Shown here piece after piece: positions 45,103 through 58,303 of a stretch of DNA of 64,000 bases; the first letter of the stretch is position 1; each line of letters starts with the position of its first letter. A model generated the notes under the pieces. That model was not told the DNA's origin and ran no database searches. It saw only the letters and a list, made by a program, of their open reading frames with translations. The position numbers were made by a program, and so were the translations under genes. The DNA is from Rutidosis leptorrhynchoides (lineage: Eukaryota > Streptophyta > Magnoliopsida > Asterales > Asteraceae), in contig NC_092340.1 in the NCBI RefSeq assembly GCF_046630445.1, positions 37,284,001 to 37,348,000 on the forward strand. The letters run 5' to 3'.

Positions 45103-47698
45103 TGAAACGACCCGTCCATATTACTATAAACGCAGTACGTTATTCATTGGTCCCATAGCGAGGTATTTGACCTCTATATGATACGTTTTAGAAAAATATT
45201 GCATTCGTTTCATAAAAAGCACACCATTATTATACATAATGCATGTTTTAAACAAGTGGGCGATTATTTAAGAAATAATCTCCATGATACATCGGTTACC
45301 AAATACTACACACATGACATAACAGTTGAATATAATACATGACAAAGGTTTTATTGAATGCAACACTTCATTTAAATAAAAGCATGAGACTCCATGCACA
45401 GCTTGCTCAGATAATGCAACAGCGGAAGACTTTCTTAAGGACCTGAGAATAAACATGCTTAAACAGTCAACACAAAGGTTGGTGAGATATATAGGTTTAG
45501 CATCGATATAAATATAGACCACAAGATTTCATAGTTATAAATATATGTACACTCGCAAGTGTATAAAAGTATTCTATAAGCTGTTGAGCGCTTCGGTAAC
45601 CATACTTAACAATTAATGTAGCATATTCCCTTTATTATGAAATCTCCCTACACTGTACCAAATGTAGTAAAAACGAAGTACTATGCAACCATTTACGATA
45701 CAGGAGCGACTAGCCCGGTTGGGGTTGTCAAACCCGATAGATCTATCAATAGGATTCGCGCTTACATGTTCTTACAACATGTAAATATTAGTTACCAAGC
45801 TATTAGGGAAGATATGCAAGGTGGTACAACTCAACGTAGAATATATTTTAAGTACTTGTGTCCATAGCGTAAAACATAAAATGCATGTATTCTTATCCCA
45901 AAATATTTTTAGAGTTTAAAAATGGGACTATATATTCACGGTAGTAAAAGTATATTAATAATAAGTTTTTAGCTTATTAAAAATATGGTCGTCGTCCTTG
46001 AATTCACGAACCTATAACAATAATAATAATTCAGATAATAATACGACATGTGAATAAAATAAAACAAGTTCATAGAATACTTATATATTAATTTTTAACA
46101 TTTTTATGTTAGTAGTCCTTTGTTAATAGTCCAAAATAGTCCGAAATGTCCAACAGTCCAACAATCGGTATATATATAATCTTAGAATTACCCCACGACG
46201 TATTGTATACGTATTGTCTTTGCATCAACCCAGAGACGTATTGTATACATATTGTCTTAGAATTTATCAAAACGTATTGTATACTTATTGTCTTAGGATT
46301 TATCAAAACGTATTGTATACTTATTGTCATGGAATGTACCAAGATTATTATATATATATACAATCTCAGAATTAACTAAGATTATAATATTTTGTTATAC
46401 TAATGATAACATGTCCAAATATATATAGGATATAGGAAAAGTTAGCAAGGATATGGTTAATATAGTTTTTACAATATAAATTTTGTCCATACAACGTTAA
46501 TTTTAGCAGATTTTGTTTTGCTCGCAAAATATTCATTACAACTCCGTTTAAAGTGAATCAAATTGCTATGGATTCCTTAAGAAGTTAATTTTTCAAAAAC
46601 AATTCGAAAAGTTCAGCCCATGTATTAATATTCAGAGTTTTACCCTCTTTTTATGCCGGTGGACAGATTTGGAAGAATCCCGGCACCCACCCAATATATG
46701 ATTTTTGATAAAATACTTTCACTTTGTATAAAATCATGAAAAAAATACTGGAAGTCTTATTTACATATATTAACATATTTCCAAAGTATTAGCCTCGAAC
46801 TCAAAGTCTAAGATAGGTTTTTAATTCCCAACCCAAAACAGCCCGCTTTTTACCGAATGGAGATTAAACGATATATGTTAAGTTTCTAGGTGTTCTTCAT
46901 ATGTACAAGTTATAAATTCTTATATTAACTTAATATAACATCATAATACATATAAATAAGTGTTATTAGAGTTAAGTTAGAAAGATTAGATTAGTTTTTC
47001 AAACAAGTTTAGAATCAACTAAACTATATTCTAGTTTATAAACTCTTATATAGATAGCTATAAACATATGAATTGAACAAGAGTTGAAGTAGAGTTTTTA
47101 CCTCATGTTTAGAATGTAAAGTTGCTAGAAAGAAGTAGTAGAACAAAACTTGAGAGAGTTCTTGCAAGTGTGTGTGAGAATTGGAAGTAAAATTTGGAAA
47201 ATGAATGTGAAAAAATGAGTTAGAAATGGTGCTTATTTATAGGCTTGAAAATTTGGTTTTTAGTGAAAATATCTAAGATAAGTTAAAATGTAATATGTCA
47301 TGGATGACATATTAAATTGATTAGGTCATGGATGACATATTACACAAATAATTGCAGATTTCTATTGGTATATACCAATAGTAAATACTTCTAGAAGCTG
47401 TGTATAATACGGGTAAAAATGTCGATGCGAGTAGAATTCTTGAGGAAATTGAACGAAAATACGAGTATAGCTATCCTTTATATGTATTGGTATATTATAA
47501 AGTGTATTTAATACTTGTAAGGATGTATTTATACTCGTAATACATTATATGTAAATACATTTTAACATAAGTTAATTACGTCGTTTAAATAGTAACATAT
47601 ATATTGTTCAAAAACTCTTTAAATTAGTAGTATGAAAATTTATATATAATACTTTGTTAATATACTTAATGAGATATTTAATTATCATATTTTCAAGT

Positions 47699-47729
<31 letters not shown>
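45103..47729 (-). repeat. LTR D: Tekay-family LTR interrupted by element B
   Basis: Begins TGAAACGACCCGTCC and is homologous along its length to the element A LTR (GCGAGGTATTTGACCTC; GGTTGGTGAGATATATAGG; AACCCAAAACAGCCCGC; TATACCAATAGTAAATACTTC). The last part, corresponding to about the final 250 bases of the A LTR, is missing at the border with element B in a (TA)n tract. Confidence 0.7.
46196..46335. repeat. tandem repeat with GTATTGTATAC core in LTR D
   Basis: Four units of about 40-45 bases, each with ACGTATTGTATACNTATTG; the last two are nearly identical. Similar GTGTATACGTAT sequence occurs once in the element A LTR, so the expansion is specific to D. Confidence 0.75.
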
Positions 47730-47732
<3 letters not shown>

Positions 47733-50621
47733 AACGACCCTGGAAATTCCAATGTTATTTTATTAATAATAATTATTATTAATACGCGTGTTTAAACGAA
47801 TGTATGTTATTACATTTACATGTTGCCATGATTGCCCGTACTTGACTTTTAAGTGCCCAAAACGTCTTTGTGACACACGAAACTTCACGAATAATATTTC
47901 TAGATATTATTTGCATTCATGATTAAGTTTTATTAATCATTTTGATTAACTATGGCTATTAGTTAGTTACTTGGGCTTTAATTGGGTTTATTTGTTAAAC
48001 TACTTGAACTTGGGCTTTATTGTGAAATGGACTCATGATATTGGGCTTCTAAGCCCACCCTACTTATATTTATGGATTAATTAGCCCATGAGACTTGTAA
48101 GTATCAAATTTAAATGTGAACTAGTTAGTTACTTCCTTAAGAATCTTGTTACTACACAATCCCCATGTAAACCCATCTAAAATCCAACTTTTGTAAGGCT
48201 TTACAAGCAAGTAACCATTGAACTTTCCTCTCCTCCCCTTGAGCTCCTAAACCGTCAGCTAGGACTCCATATGGAGTGGTTTTTGTTTCATTTTTCACTT
48301 ACTTCATTTGCTAGATTTCCTCTCATTTCAAAACACTCTCAAACTTGCATTTCATTCTCTCTCACATTTCTCTCTTCTTGTAAGTGTTTGAACAACTTCT
48401 TCCTTCTCTTTTTTCTTTCTAAAACCGTAGGCCTTATGCCCTTTAATCATCATCATGCTTTGTTTGATTTAATCTTTGTTACTTGTGTTGATTTCTAGTA
48501 GTTACTTGTTACTTACTTACTTGGTTACAAGGATAAACTTTCTAGTTTCATTCTTCTTTTATCTTGTTTTAACAAGAACATTCAAGAACTAAAGTCTCTA
48601 GTTTAGGTTCTACATATAATGTTTCAAAGATTATAAGTTCATTGTTGTTAAAATCATACTTGTAAGTCATGGAAGTAAACTTAAAGTTTACTTTACTTAA
48701 AGATCAACTTTGGTTGAATCTTTAAAAAGTATGAACAACCATGAATCTTTTTCTTGTTTATTTAAGTTTACCTCTTCAATTTATGCACTTTAATTTCATG
48801 TAGTTAGTTATATGGTCAAGTACTACAAGTTAGTCTTGATCTCATATCTCTTGAACAAATAAAGTTAACCTTGGAAGTTCAAGAACACACAAATAAGTTT
48901 TCATTAAATATAACTTTGGATCTAGACTTTTGAGTCTTGGATCTTCAAGATCAAACTGAGAACTATGTTCTACTACTTATGATCTTGATTAGTTAGTTTA
49001 CTTTCAAGTTTGTAACTTGTTATTAGCTTTAAAGTCCATGTATGTGTTAGATCTAAGACTTTGATGCAACTTTGGTTCATCAAACTTCATACAACTCTTA
49101 AGTGAGTTGTGCTTCATGTCTTAGACTTGCACATGGGTTATGATGGTCAAGACTTGGTTAAGATGATGTAGATACATCAATGAGTTGTACACTTGAAGCT
49201 ATATGCATCAAGGATGAGAACCATGATGAACATCAAGCACCAAGACCACCGGAACCCTTTTAAACTCACTGTTCTGTCCAAAACCTACTGACCTGATGCT
49301 TCTGGAACTTACCAGTAGACCTGGGCTGTTCTAACCTTTATTTTTAGATAGAACTTTTCGAGTAGATAACTTTTCATATAGGACTCGTCTTAATCCGAGT
49401 TACGGTTTAGGATTTATGGCCCTCCGATCGTTACTATGTCCTTTAACGTTGTGCAGAAATTTCTGACCTACTCGCACTTAGACCGTCGCCACGGTCAAAC
49501 CAAGACGAGTTTGCTTCTGTAAATTTTATCACACTTAAGGGACTCATAGACAGAGCCATGGCCACTGGTTTCACCTTAATTCAGTAAGGGTAGAGGCCGT
49601 GGTGACTGACTGAAGTCAGACTTTGTTTTAAATTATTTTCATAAACGAAACCTACCTTACGCCTTTTGGTTAATGATGAATGATGATGACCCTTAAGACC
49701 TTAATTACATAATTTTAAACCTATTAAGATGATTTACTGACTTAGTACTATTTGACTTAGGTTGAGGACTTCGGACCATTTACTTGCACACCTTTCCCGA
49801 CTACTACTTTACCGCTACATATCATTGTGAGTTATAGCATTCCCTTTTTACTTTAACTTATTTTGGGAACTGAGAATACATGCGGATTTTATGTTTTACA
49901 TACTAGGCACGAGTACTTAAACTTTATATATGTGTGGGTTATATAACGGTAGAAACATTCCCTTTAGCTCGGTAACGTTTAATCATTGGTTTATGAACCG
50001 GTGAACGCGAATCTTAGATATGGATCCATAGGATTTGACATCCCCACTCGGGCTAGTCGTGCTAGCAGTCAACGAGTGTTTAATACTTCGTAAACATACG
50101 CACTCGCCAAGTGTACTTTCAGGGGGTATTTTAAACGTTAAGTTAGTTACCAAGTGCCCACGGTTAACATATACTTTATCATACTGTTTTGAAACGCTCT
50201 TTGTAGCACTGAAATCTCGTGGCCTACCTTACATACTGTTATAATTAAACTATAGCTCACCAACCATTGTGTTGACGTTTTTAAGCATGTATTTCTCAGG
50301 TGCTTGAGGTTTCTTCCGCTGTGTACTAGTCGTGCTGTAGAACCCGCTGCTTAGAGTTGTCCACGCATGAACTACTTTACTTTGCATTCAAACATTCGTA
50401 CTTTTGAACTATGACTTGTAACGACCATTGTGGTCACGTACACTTATTATTTGCTTCTACTTAGTGAAGCATGCTTTTGAAATGTAAAACATTTGATGTT
50501 GGTTATGACATTAGCTTTTTATCATGAATGCAACTTCTTTAATTACAGCATATAGTACTTAACCTTGTAATGATCCTGTTGTTGATGATTCGTACACGAT
50601 GGTTTTGTATGGGGCATCACA
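47730..50621 (+). repeat. element B 5' LTR
   Basis: 2892 bp, starts TGTAACGACCCTGG and ends GGGCATCACA directly before the PBS region. Open frames inside (48271-48498, 50035-50244) show no family resemblance. Confidence 0.85.
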
Positions 50622-50623
50622 TT

Positions 50624-50635
50624 TGGTATCAGAGC
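50624..50635 (+). other. element B primer-binding site
   Basis: TGGTATCAGAGC, perfect initiator-Met tRNA match, two bases after the LTR end. Confidence 0.85.
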
Positions 50636-50958
50636 ATTAGTTGTAGGGAATTAGGTTGCATTAGTGAGTCTAAGACCGACCCGAGTAGGATTCACTAATA
50701 GGACTAATCTACAACTTGCTAGTTTACTTGTTTCCGCTGAACTTACTGCATGCTGCTGCTTACTGTTACTGCTATATGCCATATGCTACTACGTGATTTC
50801 ACTACTGCATGCTATTACTTGCTTTCGATTGCATGCTAGTTTCGTACGATTACTGATATTGCCATGCTACTTATTGTTATACATGATTTAAACTATTGGC
50901 CTATTATTTGCTTGCTTTATGACATACTGACATGGAAAATTTATTTTTCCTTGTTCAG

Positions 50959-51888
50959 ATGTCGGATGTTCCACCTGCTAGCATTTCGGGCAGTACAGAC
51001 TCAGACCCCGTCGCCCTACCTACTGCTACACCTGCTGCTGCTACTGCCGATACACCAGCCCCGACACCCACTAGTGATCCCGGCGCTTCCACTTCCGGAG
51101 ATGGTACTAGTGCACCTGCCCCAGTGTCCGCTCCCGGACCCTCGAGTTCACAGCCCCGCATTGGTGGTATTGAGATCCCCGCGGAGTTCGGGGAAGGGCC
51201 GTTTCGTAACCACATGCGCACGCCTTGCCGACGCACTCCCGACGGACGTTTAGTCGTGATTCCTCCAGGCAGACACAGACAGATGTTGGCCGCCTTCGGA
51301 CGCTTCGGATTACCAGCTCAGCCACCAGTGTCACCACCACACGATTAGGATGACTCATCATCCGCCAATTCTTCATCATCAGATGACTCCAGCGATGATG
51401 AGGATCCTGCTGATAGACCTATTCAGGCACCCTCCACCCCGCCGAAGAAGCGATACCATTTTGACGGCACCGTCATTCCAGGGGTGAATGGAGGTCGTGC
51501 TTTTACTTACGCTTTTGGCCATCGTCGTAGGGTTACTGCTCGTAAACGAGTTGTGCCATACCCTGCCGACCCACAGATACGTAAGGTTCCCCGTTACGTA
51601 TTGACTATTCCTGGAACCGTACCACCTAGATTTAGATACGGACCACTTACATCTAGGGACGTACCGTCTACATCCGGAGCTGGACCATCTACATCAGCAC
51701 CACCGGCACCACCCGCACCACCCGCCCCACCTGCACTGCCTGCCCCACCAGATCCCTCTAACGAGGAACTGATGAGGGAGACTGATACTCTCCAAGCTCG
51801 AGTCACTGAGCTCGAGGAGCAGTTGGCTCGAGGAGCAGTTGGCTCGAGGAGCAGTTCACCCGCCTTCACCGTAGGACCTTGTATTTAG
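50959..51888 (+). pseudogene. pre-gag Pro/Ser/Ala-rich ORF of element B
   Basis: ATG (ttcagATGTCGGATG) opens a frame that runs 309 codons to TAG with a single internal TAG at 51346-51348. GC-rich compared with its surroundings. The N-terminal part is Ala/Pro/Ser/Thr-rich (DTPAPTPTSDPGAS), then an acidic Ser stretch after the TAG (SSSDDSSDDEDPAD), a basic block (PPKKRYHFDG, GHRRRVTARKRVV), PPAPPAPPAPPALPAPP, and a C-terminal heptad-like segment (LMRETDTLQARVTELEEQL) predicting a coiled coil. Not recognised as a known domain. Same position as the acidic ORF of A and the ORF at 60568 of C. The splice-acceptor-like TTGTTCAG just before the ATG is noted. Confidence 0.5.
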
Positions 51889-52172
51889 ATTTCATGATGT
51901 AATCTAGATATAGTTTCATGTATTTCATATGTATTGTACGAACTTATTCAGATGTATGAAACTTATTATTATTAATGAATGGAACTTTGCATTATTTAAT
52001 TCTTGCACGATATTCTATTTACATTGCTGTACGATGATTCTGTGGTATTTGTACCTAGATGCATTATTTAATAACATGTGATGTTTTGATTCCATGTTGG
52101 TCACTATATACTGTATTATTACTACTTGCATACTGGATTTTGACTTGAGTCAAAATTTTTGTTTAGAATATC

Positions 52173-55100
52173 ATGGCTAACGGAAGATCCACACCTACCG
52201 CCGCCCAGATTGAGGACATGATCAACGAACGGGTCGCTGCAGCCCTAGCAGAAAGAAATCTCGAAGCTCCACCACCACCACCACCGGTTATTCCACCCGT
52301 TCGAAATGGGTGTACATACAAGGAATTCCAGAGCTGCAAACCGCATAACTTTAGCGGCACCGAGGGACCAGTTGGTCTCACCAGATGGTTCGAAAAACTT
52401 GAATCAGTATTCCGAGTTAGCAACTGTTCGGAGGACAATAAGACCAAGTTTGCATCTTGCACGCTATCAGACGGCGCGCTAACGTGGTGGAACACGTTAG
52501 CTCAAGCGAAAGGTATCGATGAGGCGTATGCTACGCCATGGGAGGAATTCAAGGCGGCTATGATTGATGAGTATTGTCCGAGAACCGAAATTCAGAAGAT
52601 GGAAATCGAATTTATGCAGTTAAAGGCCGTAGGGAACGACCTTAACTGTTACAATCGTAGGTTTTTGGAGTTAGCATTAATGTGTCCGACCATGGTCACC
52701 CCCGAATTCAAGCGCATGGAGAAATACTTCTCGGGACTTCCTAAGTCCATCAAAGGAAATGTCACCTCATCCAAACCACCGAATGTTCCCGAAGCAATGC
52801 GCATGGTGCATACTCTCATGAATCAGATCCTTATTGATGAGCCGAAGAAGGCTAAGTTTGAAGCTGGTAGTAGCGAAAAGAGGAAATGGGATAACAACCA
52901 TAACAACCACAACAACAATAACAACAACAGGGGTAGAAACTATGATCAAAACCCGGCGAAGCGACATGAAGGGTTCAGGCAAAACAACAACAACCCCAAC
53001 CCCAACAACAAAAACTCCAACCCGAACTACAAGGGCACGCTACAACAATGCAAGAGGTGCTACAAGCACCACACTGGGTATTGTAATGCTGTTTGTGAGA
53101 AGTGCAAGAAGAGCGGGCACATCGGTAGAGACTGCAAGACTACCACGATGACAGGGAGGCCGAACACCAACGGGCCGAAAAAGTGTTACGAATGCGGGCA
53201 GACGGGCCCTTTCAGAAACGAGTGCCCGAACAAACGAAAGGATGGCGGACCACCGCGTGCTAGAGCTTTTAATGTTAATGCAAGGGATGTACGCGATAAC
53301 CCCGACTTGGTGACAGGTATATTCACAATCAACAATCTTTTAGCTTCTGTCTTGTTTGATACTGGTGCGGATAGAAGTTATGTATGTAGACATTTTTGCG
53401 ATAAGATTAATTGGTCATTAGTCCCGTTAAAAGAGAGTATACTTGTCGAGGTCGCCAATGGAAAACTTGAAAAGGTTGACCATATTAGTCGTGAAGCTAT
53501 TATCAACATAGCTGGTGCAGATTTCGAAATTGATTTGATACCTATCAAACTGGGAAGTTTTGACGTGATCGTCTGTATGGATTGGTTGAGCAAGATAAAG
53601 GCCGATATTATCTGTGGAGATAAAGCACTTCGCATACCACAAGGAGATGGCGAACCACTGGTTATCTATGGAGAGAGATGTACCTCAAAGTTGAACCTCA
53701 TTAGTTACGTGAAAGCGCAAAAGATTATGAAGAAGGGACGCTTTGCTGTCCTAGCACATGTGAAAGCGGTAGAAACTGAGGTGAAGAGCGTGAACGACGT
53801 TCGAATTGTGAACGAATTTTCCGATGTCTTCCCAGAGGAATTGCCTGGATTACCATCTCCGAGAGCCGTAGAATTTCAGATTGATTTAGTGCCAGGAGCT
53901 GCACCTGTAGCTCGCGTACCTTATAGACTCGCACCTTCCGAGATGCAAGAATTATAGAGTCAACTACAAGAGCTGTTAGATCGAGGGTTTATCCAACCAA
54001 GTTTCTCGCCTTGGGGTGCACCTGTTCTGTTTGTGAAGAAGAAGGATGGATCCTTTCGTATGTGTATCGACTACCGTGAGCTCAACAAATTGACAATCAA
54101 GAATCGGTATCCTCTTCCGCGAATTGATGATCTTTTTGATCAACTACAAGGATCGAGCGTTTATTCAAAGATCGATTTGCGATCCGGCTATCACCAGTTG
54201 AGGGTGAAGGAAAGTGACGTGATGAAGACTGCATTCAGAACCCGTTATGGTCATTATGAGTTCCTCGTGATGCCATTCGGTTTGACAAATGCACCTGCCG
54301 TGTTCATGGACCTCATGAATCGTGTCTGCAAGCCTTACTTGGACAAGTTTGTTATCGTCTTCATAGATGATATCCTCATCTACTCTAAGAGCGTAGAAGA
54401 ACATGAGTAACACCTCCGATTAGTGCTTGAACTCTTAAGACAAGAGCAACTTTACGCCAAATTCTCCAAGTGTGAATTTTGGTTGAAGGAAGTACAGTTT
54501 TTGGGTCATGTTGTGAGCGACCAGGGTATCAAAGTTGATCCCGCCAAGATTGAAGCCATCAGCAAGTGGGAGACCCCCACTACTCCGACGCATATTCGCC
54601 AATTCCTAGGTCTCGCCGGTTACTATCGAAGATTCATCGAAGGATTTTCTCTGATTGCGCGTCCTTTGACCGCGCTGACTCACAAGGGCAAGAAGTTCAT
54701 TTGGGAACCTGCACACGAATCAGCATTTCAAACTTTGAAGAAGAAGTTAACCACCGCACCTATCCTATCACTTCCTGAGGGCAGTGATGACTTTGTTGTT
54801 TATTGTGATGCATCGAAGAGTGGTTTTGGTTGTGTACTGATGCAACGATCGAAGGTTATCGCTTAAGCCTCCCGACAATTGAAGATTCACGAACGGAACT
54901 ACACTACTCACGATCTTGAACTTGGAGCCGTTGTCTTTGCGCTCAAATTGTGGAGACATTATTTGTATGGAACTAAGAGCACTATCTTCACCGATCACAA
55001 GAGTCTCCAGCACATCTTTGATCAGAAGCAACTGAATATGAGACAGCATCGATGGATCGAGACACTCAACGACTACGATTGACAACTCCGTTATCACCCT

Positions 55101-56642
55101 GGCAAGGCCAATGTTGTAGCTGACGCTTTAAGCCGAAAGGAGAGGACGGCACCTCTTCGTGTTAGGGCTCTGAACATCACCATTCATTCGAACCTCAACA
55201 ACTAGATCAGAGTAGCCCAAGTTGAGGCTCTCAAGGAGGAGAACATATCTCACGAACATTTGAACATACTTGTCTCTCGATTCGAGGTTAGGGAGTCGGG
55301 ACTCCGATTTAATGCCGGAAGAATTTGGGTACCTCTTTATGGAGATCTACGGAACCTGATACCTGATGAAGCACACAAGTCGAGATATTCGATTCATCCT
55401 GGAGCGGGTAAAATGTACCACGACCTTAAAGAACAGTATTGGTGGCCGAATCTTAAGAAGGACGTTGCAACTTATGTTGGGAAGTGTTTGACTTGTTCGA
55501 AAGTTAAGGCCGAACATCAGAGACCTTCTGGTTTACTTCAACAACCGGAAATCCTACAATGGAAGTGGGAAAGGATAACAATGGACTTCATCACCAAGCT
55601 ACCAAAGACGGTGGGCGGATACGATACCATCTGGGTTATTGTTGACCGCCTTACCAAATCTGCACACTTCCTGGCGATGAAGGAAACTGATACAATGGAA
55701 AGACTTGCTCAGCTGTACATCAAAGAGGTTGTATCTCGTCATGGTGTACCTTTATCGATCATCTCCGATCGCGATCCCCGTTTTGCTTCTAGATTTTGGC
55801 GTTCCTTGCAAGAAGCCATGGGAACTCGTCTCGACATGAGTACTGCTTATCACCCTCAGACTGACGGGCAAAGTGAACGCACGATTCAGACCTTGGAGGA
55901 CATGTTGCGTGCATGTGTCATTGATTTTGGAAAGGCCTGGGAAAGACATTTGCCACTCGCCAAATTCTCGTACAACAACAGTTATCACTCTAGCATTAAT
56001 GCTGCACCTTTTGAAGCATTGTATGGCCGTAAGTGCCGATCTCCTATTTGTTGGGCCGAAGTAGGCGAAAAGCAAATCACCGGACCCGAGGTAGTCCACG
56101 AAACCACGGAGAAGATTGCTCAGATCCAAGCTAGACTTAAGACTGCCCGTGATCGTCAAAAGAGTTATGCCGATCTTAAACGTAAGGACTTTGAATTCAA
56201 CGTTGGTGATCGTGTAATGTTAAAGGTTGCACCTTGGAAAGGTGTGATCCGTTTTGGAAAACGTGGGAAGTTGAACCCACGATACATTGGTCCTTTTGAG
56301 ATCTTGGAACGTGTTGGACCCGTTGCTTACCGATTAGATCTACCAGCACAATTGAGCTCAGTTCATCCTACCTTCCATGTGTCAAACTTGAAGAAGTGTC
56401 TTGCTGCACCTGAACTTATCATACCACTTGAGGAGCTTACGATTGACGACAAACTCCACTTTGTGGAAGAACCAGTTGAGATTATGGATCGTGAGATCAA
56501 AACTTTGAAACGCAACAAGATTCCAATCGTTCGAGTACGATGGAATGCCAAACGAGGACCTGAGTTTACTTGGGAACGAGAGGATCAAATGATGCGGAAA
56601 TATCCTCACCTTTTCCCGACTCCTCCATCTACCTCAGCTTAA
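52173..56642 (+). pseudogene. element B gag-pol polyprotein
   Basis: One frame of 1490 codons with no frameshift but five internal stops: TAG 53955-53957, TAA 54408-54410, TAA 54864-54866, TGA 55080-55082, TAG 55203-55205. Gag (from ATG 52173): capsid about 48-225, poly-Asn, knuckle CEKCKKSGHIGRDC (308-321) intact, second knuckle CYECGQTGPFRNEC with His346 replaced by Pro. Protease FDTGAD (395-400) intact. RT has LRSGYHQ and FIDDILIYS. RNase H, integrase ([40 protein letters not shown]) and a chromodomain ([23 protein letters not shown]) follow. The first stop is at the same codon as in element A. The others look like ordinary nonsense mutations (Gln, Tyr and Cys codons). Confidence 0.92.
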
Positions 56643-56677
56643 ATTTCGGGACGAAATTTTCTTTAACAGGTGGGTAA
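56641..56677 (+). other. element B stop-hairpin and polypurine tract
   Basis: The pol TAA overlaps the inverted repeat AAATTTCGGGACGAAATTT (56641-56659), followed by TTCTTTAACAGGTGGGTAA (PPT) and the LTR at 56678. Same arrangement as in A and C. Confidence 0.8.
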
Positions 56678-56868
56678 TGTAACGACCCTGGAAATTCCAA
56701 CGTTATTTTATTAATAATTATTATTATTAATACGCGTGTTTAAACGAATGTATGTTATTACATTTACATGTTGCCATGATTGCCCGTACTTGACTTTTAA
56801 GTGCCCAAAACGTCTTTGTGACACACGAAACTTCACGAATAATATTTCTAGATATTATTTGCATTCAT
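56678..56868 (+). repeat. element B 3' LTR, first 191 bases
   Basis: Matches 47730-47920; interrupted after gcattcat by element C. Confidence 0.9.
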
Positions 56869-58234
56869 TATGACAACCCGGAAATTTCGACTAAATTTAA
56901 ACTTAACTTTTATGAAATTCTGACGATTCACGAACAAACGATTATAAAAAAAATATATATATGTAAATATATATGTGTGTATATATACATCATTTACAAC
57001 CATTTTAATTATCAGTATTATAATTATTATTATTAATAATTATCGTTATCATTAATATAATCACTAATATATTATTAATATTATTAGTATTAGTACTTAA
57101 CATTTATATTAATATAATGAAATATCATTATCATTAATATCAATATTATTATTACCATTATAAAACAACTTATTAAAATTTTCATTTATATAATAATAAT
57201 TATTATTAAGATTATTATTAAAAATTATTATTACCATTATCATTTATATTATTATTAGTATTTTTATTACTCTTAATAATATTAAAAGTATTATTATTAA
57301 TATAATTAGGATTATTATTATTAATACTAATTATTAATAACAATTAAATAAAAAGTCAAGAAATAGGTACTGTCTGCTTTCTTTTATTCTTTCTTTCCCT
57401 CTGTTCTTGACTGTGAGAATCAAAGACATCAGATAAAAGCCAAAAACAGATGTAGATCGATATGAGCTTCATTTTTTTTTATTTATTGCATACCTGCTTT
57501 ATTTTTTTTTATTCATCTTCCTCCTTAATTAGAAAATGTCGACCAATCCAGCTACCAGATAAACTTTAATCAAATCATTGTGAATATACTAATCTCAATT
57601 ACCCTTTATATAAACATCAGATATGCAGTTTGAAGGAGAACATAAAAATTAAACAGAAAAAGAAATAAATATACTCTGTACGTGGTTCTTTTTACCCATA
57701 ATACAATTTCAAATGAATTTTCAAAATCCTTAAATGCAGATTTGTTAGAAATCCTACACTCAAACTATCTACAAAGTTTCAAATCCCAATTCGTCCTATC
57801 GATCTCTAATTCGCGAGTCAAAGTTCTTGATAAAAAAAGTCAAACATTTTTCTTTGATCAAATTAGAGTTCTAGATGTTGTTTTTGTTGAAATTGATGAT
57901 TTCAATAGTTTCTATGAGTGATTTAAGAAATATTTCATGAAGAAATTGAAGTCTAAAACGTTCTCAAATCAAAAAGCCAATTTTTTTTTTCTCAAAACTT
58001 ACGAACAGCAAGCTGTAGTAATATTTTTTTTTTTTTGAAGTCTGTTGAAGTTATTTCACAAGTTAAAATCATTCTCTGTTTCGTTCGCAATTACTAAAAC
58101 AAACAAATCTTAGTTTGTTACAAACTAAATCCTGGGTCGATTGATGTGGTGAAGAAGAAGAAGGTGAAACAGATAGAAATATTGGATATATAGTTTTGAG
58201 TTGTGTTTTAAATAAGAAATAAAAGGAACGGAGG

Positions 58235-58303
58235 GACGGTTAAGGGTGTTAGCGTGTGAGCGCGAGGTCACGGGTTCGAACCCGGTTCGTGGCAATTTTT
58301 TTT
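58235..58303 (+). other. tRNA-like Pol III promoter sequence in LTR C
   Basis: GGTGTTAGCGTGTGAGCG (A-box-like) is followed by GAGGTCACGGGTTCGAACCC, a strong B box (CGGGTTCGAACCCG is also a perfect palindrome), and a T8 run 12 bases on that could terminate Pol III. It may be a truncated SINE or a tRNA relic. No complete cloverleaf is visible. Confidence 0.45.

Larger units (their letters stand above)
47730..56868 (+). mobile_element. element B: Tekay-like Ty3 chromovirus, 3' LTR cut by element C
   Basis: 5' LTR 47730-50621, PBS 50624, pre-gag ORF, gag-pol in one frame, PPT, and the first 191 bases of the 3' LTR (56678-56868), which match 47730-47920 with only two or three differences. The rest of the 3' LTR is displaced beyond element C. 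The nearly identical LTR ends suggest a young insertion, yet six nonsense codons are present. Confidence 0.92.

Noticed and set aside
50955-51379. Minus-strand Gly/Val/Ala-rich frames opposite the B pre-gag ORF
   Set aside because: Antisense shadows of a GC-rich coding region.
31863-56642. Possible endogenous pararetrovirus or exogenous virus sequence
   Set aside because: RT, integrase, chromodomain, LTRs, PBS and target duplications identify Ty3 retrotransposons; no movement or coat protein genes.
58260-58300. A functional tRNA gene
   Set aside because: Only B-box and weak A-box matches; no acceptor stem or anticodon arm could be built.
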